From Siphonodentalium dalli (taxonomy: Eukaryota > Mollusca > Scaphopoda > Gadilida > Siphonodentaliidae), in the NCBI GenBank assembly GCA_032622095.1, contig CP136063.1, forward strand, positions 266,407,426 through 266,471,425: 64,000 nt of DNA, read 5' to 3'. A program made the translations under genes and the position numbers. Numbering within the stretch: position 1 is the stretch's first letter; each line of letters begins with the position of its first letter. Positions 57,720 to 64,000 of this stretch are shown here, piece after piece. The notes under the pieces are model-generated. The model worked only from the letters and a program-made list of their open reading frames with translations, searched no databases and was not told the origin of the DNA.

Positions 57720-58435
57720 TAGCGTGACTTGTCATTTGCAGAATGAGGTCCTCAGAGGGTGAATTTAGCAATGCTATCTGCATAGTGGGCTAGCATCACT
57801 AAATTCACCCTCTGGGAACTTCATTCTGCTAAGGCCTCATCTTCTTTAGAAAGTTTATTATAAAATTTCTATAGAAACTTCTTAATATAGATTCTTTTTC
57901 TTTTTCAGTTTAATTTCTCTATATCCCCAAATTGGCGACGACACATTGCATAATTGATGTTCCCAATGGATGTACATCGCAATATTCCCCATTTGGGAAC
58001 TTCATTCAATCTGAGTGTATGTCTCCCATAGCAGAATGATGTCCCAAGAGGGTGAATTTGGTGATGCTAGCCCACTATGCGGGATAGCGTCATTAAATTC
58101 TCCCTCTGGGGACCTCATTCTGCAAATGACAGGCACAATAAACTCAGGCTTCATTGCTGGTATGTACTAGTAACAAGCCTTGAAATAGGGTGTCTGTCAT
58201 TTGCAGAATGAGGTCCCCAGAGGGTGAATTTAGTGATGCTACCCCCGCATAGCGGGCTAGCATCACCAAATTCACCCTCTGGGAACCTCATTCTGCTGAG
58301 GTGTAAGCAGAATGAGGTCCCCAGAGGGTGAATTTGGTGATGCTAGCCCGCCATGCGGGGTAGCATCACTAAATTCACCCTCTGGGGACCTCATTCTGCA
58401 AATGACAGACACCCTATTTCAAGGCTTGACTAGTA
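57720..58435. mobile_element. Family C compound MITEs, two side by side
   Basis: Four palindromes (57731-57832, 58030-58138, 58194-58297, 58309-58408), each with CAGAGGGTGAATTTAGTGAT-type arms meeting at a GCGGG centre. Outer borders CTGTCATTTGCAGAATGAGG and inverse. The second element is short (palindromes 11 bp apart). Confidence 0.8.
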
Positions 58436-59104
58436 ATAAAGAGAACCTCACAGGCGTGTGAAGGAAGTGAACTTTATCACACTCAGTCACCGACTCAGTT
58501 GTAACTCCTGCGATAACGTTCACCACATTGATACGCCATGTGTGGTTGTGTCTATTTATACCTTCGATTGATCTTTCAAATCATTTTAGTTTTCCCACCA
58601 TGGCATTCTAAAATTGTAACAATGGAGCAGGGACATGGTGACTGGGGGAGGGGGTTGTCTCACTTTGGTAAACAATTTCAACAATTGGGATTTCATAACT
58701 TGACACAATATTAGTTAGAAAATTCACACCAACTATAAGTTGAGATTTTTCTCGTAGTTTGATTTTCCAACAATTTATCTGTGGGGAATTTGTTATTTTT
58801 ACACCAACATTTTCATATTTTCTTACTTTTGGACTGATATGGCCACCTGTTTGAAATTTCCAAAATTTAGGGGGGGGGGTGTTGGGTCAGGGCAGATTTT
58901 TTTATTTTCAGGTTCAGTTAATCAATTTAAGAAAAAACAAACCAGATAGAAACTATTACGCTTGAATAATGACAAGACAAACATGGAATGAAAATTGAGA
59001 ACTGGATGTATTTCAATAAATGTAACAAAATCTGTATTTTATATAATTCAAGCTCTGCATAACATTACATAATATTCAATTATTTTTGTGCCATAAGAAC
59101 CAAG
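58436..59104. other. No feature recognised
   Basis: AT-rich; a short G-run at 58871-58879. Confidence 0.5.
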
Positions 59105-59690
59105 TATTTTAATATTCTTTCTTTTTACGACAGTTTTAACGCATGTGATTATTTTAACAGCAATACCCACCGCAAAGGCCATTCTGTATCTTTAAATAAA
59201 ACTTGAGAGTAAACATTGGAAAAGGTCAAAGCATTGAAATATTCTGAAAAACATATTCAGTCTAAAATATTGGGACTTACATGATAAGCGATGTTTGTTG
59301 ACAAATCACTGTAACAGTTTTGTTTACATAATGATTGAACTACAAAAAAATTTGTGATTGAACTATCATTAGTATCAATAATGAATATAACAATGTTTCA
59401 TCTATTTCTCCATGTTCTTCTTAGTGGTGATGTTTTTAAAGAATTTTTTGTGGACATTTACCCACTACAAGTGGCTTGGGTCACTTTAAAGATACGGTAA
59501 GCATTGGCAGTGGGTATTGCTGTTAAAATAGTCATATCGGTTAAAACCACCATAAAGAGAAAGAATATATTTAGACAAACCTTGTTATTATACCAATCAT
59601 AAGTTTAGCATAAATTGCATGTTATTGTCATGTTAGTACTCTTTTGTTTACATTCGCCATGTTATGTAAACAAACAGTTCGTAAAGAGTA
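59105..59690. mobile_element. Family J fold-back element
   Basis: Arms at about 59115-59215 and 59480-59575: TTTTAACAGCAATACCCAC and the complement GTGGGTATTGCTGTTAAAA. Flanking and central parts also match 29385-29580. Confidence 0.75.
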
Positions 59691-59773
59691 TGCGATAAGC
59701 AAAACACTCAACACTTGGGAGACCACAATAAGAGAACTTGGTTAAAAATGCCACCAATTTGTTTACAATATAA

Positions 59774-59926
59774 AATAATGCCCTAAATAATGGACTCCTT
59801 AACCACAGCATAATTATGGGTAATTTTCAGGATTTAGTCGGAAACTAGCCATATTTCCGACTAAATCCTGAAAAGTTACCCATAATTCTGCTGTTGTTAA
59901 GGAGTCGTTCATTAAGGGCATTACTG
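59774..59926. mobile_element. Family B MITE, internally deleted
   Basis: AATGCCCTAAATAATGGACTC to its inverse; the arms meet at GTCGGAAACTAGCCATATTT. Confidence 0.8.
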
Positions 59927-60115
59927 TAACTGTATACTGCTTGCTAATCCACATTTCAAGATTTTGGTGTTCAATCACTCTCTTAAAAACGATCTCCACG
60001 GTGTTCATTGTTTTGCTTTATAATATTACTCACTATTTACGCACTGTATATAAACAAACACTCAGCTCACACAACGTGTGTTTTGTGGATAATATCACAT
60101 CCTATCATTATACTA

Positions 60116-60218
60116 CAGTAACGCCCTAAATAATCGACCCCTTAACCACAGCAGAATTATGGGTAACTTTTCAGGATTTAGTCGGAAATATGGCTTGTTG
60201 CCATTCATCGGAAAGCTC
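60116..60218. mobile_element. Family B MITE, left half only
   Basis: TA/CAGTAACGCCCTAAATAAT through GGAAAGCTCAG, then unrelated sequence. Confidence 0.8.
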
Positions 60219-60390
60219 AGTGATTAGTATATTCTTGAGGAAATTTACTTAATTTGGTAACTGTTATTTCAATATTATAACCTATAACGAAGGCCATCTT
60301 GCCTTTTAAAGAGGGCGATGATGGGACAAAATTTTCCACCCTCGCAAAAAATTTCAGAAATCTCAATTCATCAGTTGGAAATTCAAAACA

Positions 60391-60593
60391 TTTGATACCA
60401 CTGAACTAAATTAGACATCTTTGATACCACTGAACTAAATTAGACATCTTTGATACCACTGAACTAAATTAGACATCTTTGATACCACTGAACTAAACTA
60501 GACATCTTTGATACCACTGAACTAAACTAGACATCTTTGATACCACTGAACTAAACTTGACATCTTTGATACCACTGAACTAAACTAGACATC
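60391..60593. repeat. 29-bp tandem repeat, seven copies
   Basis: TTTGATACCACTGAACTAAA starts at 60391, 60420, 60449, 60478, 60507, 60536 and 60565. Units are contiguous, so this is a minisatellite. Confidence 0.95.
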
Positions 60594-61181
60594 TTTGCTG
60601 AAAATATATAAACCAGTAGGTACTGCTGAAATTCAGAGTCAGAAATAGGTGACATGATCTGAGCAAAAAATATTTCTTAAAAATAAAACATTAATTTAAT
60701 CCTTTTCAAGAAACACAGAAACTGAAACCTACTAGTAATAACGAATCAAAGCCGGACGCTTTGGGTCGTATATAGACTATATCGGATTTTGTGACGTCAC
60801 CAATTATTATCTAATACTGTTGTTTTGAATTTTCGGGAGCGCGAATGTCGCACAGTAGATCGGTGGTCTTAAAGCATTAATGTCGTAATCGGCTGTCAAG
60901 AGGCCAACCCAAATCAGTCGATGTGCAACATTCTCCTATTTATATAAACGTCATAAAATCATTTATTTGTTTTTATTTATAAGGGAAAGTAGGTCCATGA
61001 TGAATTTCTAACGGGTCTACTCCGGCACTCTACTGGATCAAATCATCGGACCCTAGGAAGTTTTAATATTTGTTTAAATAAACTAAAATCACCACAACTC
61101 AACACGATCTACGTGTATCTCAAAGCTTTATTTTCCAACTGATGCACGGCAGTTGGTCAATACTGCATGGTTCTGTAGAGA
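60594..61181. other. No feature recognised
   Basis: Nothing supported. Confidence 0.45.
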
Positions 61182-61541
61182 CTATACCGTGCGAACGGAA
61201 ATAAGATAATATTTAATATGGATCTGATTGTTATCATAAGTCTGCATACTTACATGCATCTGATAATCCATATATATCCTATTTTCTTGAATAGAATGAA
61301 AACACATACTTATGAACAAAGCAGAAGATACATTCAGTTCCACGCGAATTCGGTCAATGGTGAAAGTTACACGATGACGTTGTTTGTCGACTATCGTTGA
61401 AATCGACATGTTACGAATGAAATGAACATCCTGAGTATCTGAAGCGAGAGCTCCCAGCACGTCAAGTAATATAATGGTTAGTTTCATTTCCATGCACTCT
61501 CGACAACATATATAACGATTTATAATTACCCCACCAAACAT
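61182..61541 (-). CDS. Possible secreted-protein exon
   Basis: 119-codon frame. A methionine at about residue 17 begins MEMKLTIILLDVLGALAS, which looks like a signal peptide with a cleavage region after LGALAS; then VTFTIDRIRVELNVSS with an NVS glycosylation site. An ATTATAAAT box lies upstream (about 61520-61528, minus). No family recognised and no splice partner found; may be chance. Confidence 0.22.
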   Translation of the reverse strand: MFGGVIINRYICCRECMEMKLTIILLDVLGALASDTQDVHFIRNMSISTIVDKQRHRVTFTIDRIRVELNVSSALFISMCFHSIQENRIYMDYQMHVSMQTYDNNQIHIKYYLISVRTV

Positions 61542-61744
61542 AAGCCTTATGCATGTGAATCTTATTTGGTGGGAATCTATCTATAAAGTGATTTTGACAA
61601 GAATTGTTTTAAACGCTACATGCAGAAACCCCTATGTGATTGTTTTAGCTTTGGTTCATTAATTACGCTTGCGTATGATCATATTACTGTTGGGTAGTAC
61701 ACTCACTGGTAACCGTTTCTATACTAAATACTCGTTGATTAGGA

Positions 61745-61799
61745 AATGTTCAGATAAAAAGTTCAATAGGTCATTTGTTGAACTTATTATCTGAACATT
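61745..61799. repeat. 22-bp-arm hairpin
   Basis: Arms 61745-61766 and 61778-61799 pair with one mismatch around an 11-nt loop. Confidence 0.8.
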
Positions 61800-62064
61800 A
61801 ATAGAAATATATCGGCACTTGTATTATCTTTTCATTTGTCCGTCATCTGCTTTTATTTCCTGAACATCCCTCCAAATGAATAGAACCTTCCAATATATAC
61901 TTTTATAACCGTGTGGGAGAATCCATTTTGTTTAGAAAGGGTTAATTAGTTTGAAGTACTAGTAGATTCATTGTAGAAGAAAAAATTATGTGTCATTTTG
62001 AAAGAAGTATGCCAAATTTCACAAATGGTAAAAATAAACCAATGCAAGTCTGAAATTAGTGTGT
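61800..62064. other. No feature recognised
   Basis: Nothing supported. Confidence 0.4.
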
Positions 62065-62530
62065 CTGACATTTGCTCCTTAGGTCTCCTCTTCTGGGAAG
62101 TATCTATAGTCTCAAATTAACATTGTTATTAGTTACTTTTTTCCTTCTGTTCAGTTTCTATATCCCCTGATTTGCAGAAGATAAAATGCATAATCGAGGT
62201 GACTATTGGGTGAACGGTGTAAACATCACCAACTTCAATCTGATCCTAGGTCACCATAGCAGTTGAGGACTAAGCAGAATGAGGTTCTTAGAGGGTGAAT
62301 TTGGTGATGCTAGCCTGCCAGGATAGCGTCACTAAATTCACTCTCTGGGGACCTCATTCTGCAAATGACAGAACACTATTTGCAGGCTTGGTTCCCACCT
62401 TTCAATTTTAATTTTAGACTGAAATGTCTAACAGTTGGACAATATCAGGAGTTATTCCCCCTCTGAAATAACTCTTCTTTTTTGCAGGATAGCATCACTA
62501 ATTTCACCCTCATTCTGCAAATGTCATGCA
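62065..62530. mobile_element. Family C compound MITE, rearranged
   Basis: GTGTCTGACATTTGC, middle with GCAGAAGATAAAATGCATAA, palindrome at 62275-62372, then a further scrap near 62485-62530 (ATAGCATCACTAATTTCACC). Confidence 0.65.
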
Positions 62531-62639
62531 CATTATATTCAGATTGAACCAATGGTTTTACTAGTTTAGTGTTCTAGTTTCACAGTTCGAAAATGTAACC
62601 TATGGAAGATTTAGTTTTTGTATAATTTGCGGTATGGCC

Positions 62640-62745
62640 ACAAATACTGAAACAAACCATCTCAGAGCCACCATAACAGAGCCACCATAACAAACCATCT
62701 GAGAGCCACCATAACAAACCATCTCAGAGCCACCATAACAGACTT
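62640..62745. repeat. Short GAGCCACCATAACA minisatellite
   Basis: Five imperfect units of GAGCCACCATAACAAACCAT type. Confidence 0.85.
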
Positions 62746-63185
62746 TCAATAATGGCAGCCAATTTATGGAATTACATCCCTCATAATGAGGAAAAATGTC
62801 CATCGGCAACTGTAATGCTCTGGCATGTTCGATTCTGCATGTTGCCACAGCATTGCTTATTGCCATGGCCAATTTAGAGGACTGGAACAAGTTCCAGTCA
62901 AGTTCAGTTAATTGCATTTTATATAAATGCATAATTTGGATATTTGCATAAAATATGCATGCACCAATCCATTTTCTCATAAAAAAAAAGACTATTTTTT
63001 AATCATTTATTTGCATATTAAAGGTTCACACTCTATTCTGTGTACAACCTAACGGAACACCAAATTCTAAGGGACATAATGGCACTCGATTAATAAATTG
63101 AATATCTGGTTTAATTCTATGATTAATATATAATTTATTTAAATATAAATAATGTTTTCTGAGGACTGAGCAATGGATCAGGGGT
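62746..63185. other. No feature recognised
   Basis: AT-rich; the minus frame at 62980-62600 runs through the minisatellite and is not supported. Confidence 0.4.
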
Positions 63186-63191
63186 TTACCG

Positions 63192-63421
63192 AATATAATA
63201 TCAGCACTCTTTTTGGACCATCCCGCCTATACTCAGGACCGGGAACCTAATATAATATCTGCACTCTTTTTGGACCATCCCGCCAATATTCAGGACCAGG
63301 AACCTAATATAATATCTGCACTCTTTTTGGACCATCCCGCCTATACTCAGGACCGGGAACCTAATATAATATCTGCACTCTTTTTGGACCATCCCGCCAA
63401 TATTCAGGACCAGGAACCTAC
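63192..63421. repeat. 57-bp tandem repeat, four units in an ABAB order
   Basis: TTTTTGGACCATCCCGCC recurs every 57 bp. Units alternate between CTATACTCAGGACCGGG and AATATTCAGGACCAGG, so the true repeat is a 114-bp dimer present twice. 57 is a multiple of 3 and both strands are open. Confidence 0.92.
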
Positions 63422-63568
63422 ATGTGTATAAGTCATAATTTGCTTGAAAATGGCAGCACCTTATCATGCCTGGCAATTTGAAAGATATCAGCAAGCTGTT
63501 AGACAAATGATCTATTCCAATAACTATTCATTCAACGCTTATAAATATCTTCTCAACAGTCATATTTA

Positions 63569-63777
63569 CAGTAATGCCCTAAGTAATCGACCCCTTAACC
63601 ACAGCAGAATTATGGGTAACTTTTCAGGATTTAGTCGGAAATATGGCTTGTTGCCATTCATCGTAAAGCTCTTAGAGCTTTCTGATGAATGGCAACAAGC
63701 CATATTTCTGACTAAATCCTGAAAAGTTACCCATAATTCTGCTGTGGTTAAGGGGTCGATTACTTAGGGTATTACTG
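63569..63777. mobile_element. Family B palindromic MITE
   Basis: TA/CAGTAATGCCC to GGTATTACTG/TA with arms meeting at AAGCTCTTAGAGCTT. Clean TA duplication. Confidence 0.9.
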
Positions 63778-63799
63778 TATATGGGGATGGGATCAAGCC

Positions 63800-64000
63800 T
63801 GAGATTAGTATGTCTGTCATTAGCAGAATGAGGTCCCCAGAAGGTGAATTTAGTGACGCTATTATGCATAGCAGGCTAGCATCACCAAATTCACCTCTGG
63901 GGATCTCATTCTGCTTAGGCCTCAACTGCTATGGGAGACCTAGGATCAAATTGAACTTGAAGTTCCCCCAATTGAAGTTGGCGATGTTCACCCATTAGTC
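63800..64000. mobile_element. Family C MITE, runs off the window
   Basis: GTATGTCTGTCATTAGCAGA, palindrome at 63822-63915, then the middle segment (GCTATGGGAGACCTAGGATC, GTTGGCGATGTTCACCCATT) in inverse order to 11640-11760. Confidence 0.75.

Noticed and set aside
62600-62980. 126-codon minus frame with CYGGS repeats
   Set aside because: Runs through the GAGCCACCATAACA minisatellite; no domain.
1-64000. tRNA, rRNA or snRNA genes
   Set aside because: I looked for B-box-like GGTTCGAATCC and related motifs and found none convincing on either strand; a covariance-model search would settle it.

Overview
The window is eukaryotic nuclear DNA: AT-rich, with long introns, and most of its length is repeats. 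Two genes were recognised from protein motifs: DCP2 (mRNA-decapping enzyme 2) on the minus strand and NGRN (neugrin, a mitochondrial ribosomal-RNA factor) on the plus strand. The repeat landscape points to a marine invertebrate, most likely a bivalve mollusc. It includes arrays of roughly 160-bp units with a hairpin-CTAA 3' end like bivalve 'pearl'/Helitron-type elements, several arrays that end in GACGGACG/GACAGACA tracts, and many fold-back MITEs. The organism is an inference; no species-specific gene is visible.

Layout. 1-8.8 kb: tandem repeats, a pearl-like element, a 22-24-bp minisatellite, and a recent 2.2-kb tandem duplication (4299-6528 and 6569-8778) whose junction is a 48-bp-arm palindrome. 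8.8-32.9 kb: DCP2 exons 2-9 on the minus strand, read from 32897 down to the stop codon at 8832. All exon phases fit, the Nudix box is complete, and the C-terminal motif is kept. Exon 1 (start codon) was not found. The introns are full of MITEs, satellites and palindromes. Intron 4 may hold a small nested two-exon gene (23087-21499). 33-49.7 kb: no recognised host gene. It contains two pearl-like arrays, three hAT-type elements with target-site duplications, an unclassified 638-bp element with a 5-bp duplication, a 2.4-kb element built from GCGCT-GA-AGCGC palindromes, and a minus-strand LINE fragment. 49.8-57.2 kb: NGRN, two exons split by a 6.2-kb intron that carries a LINE fragment, nested TTAA transposons, a 1.6-kb fold-back element and a 0.4-kb tandem duplication. 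57.2-64 kb: MITEs, minisatellites and one open frame with a possible signal peptide.

DCP2 acts in cytoplasmic mRNA decay (it hydrolyses the m7G cap) and NGRN in mitochondrial 16S rRNA/ribosome biogenesis. They point away from each other; nothing shows a functional link.

Most interesting signals: a 68-bp triplication that gives DCP2 exon 3 three copies of its 5' splice site; transposons lying 2, 12 and 6 bp from DCP2 exon edges or stop; a nested TTAA transposon whose empty site is preserved elsewhere in the window; the palindrome-cluster element at 42271-44687; and a 47-bp-arm near-perfect hairpin at 32401-32495.
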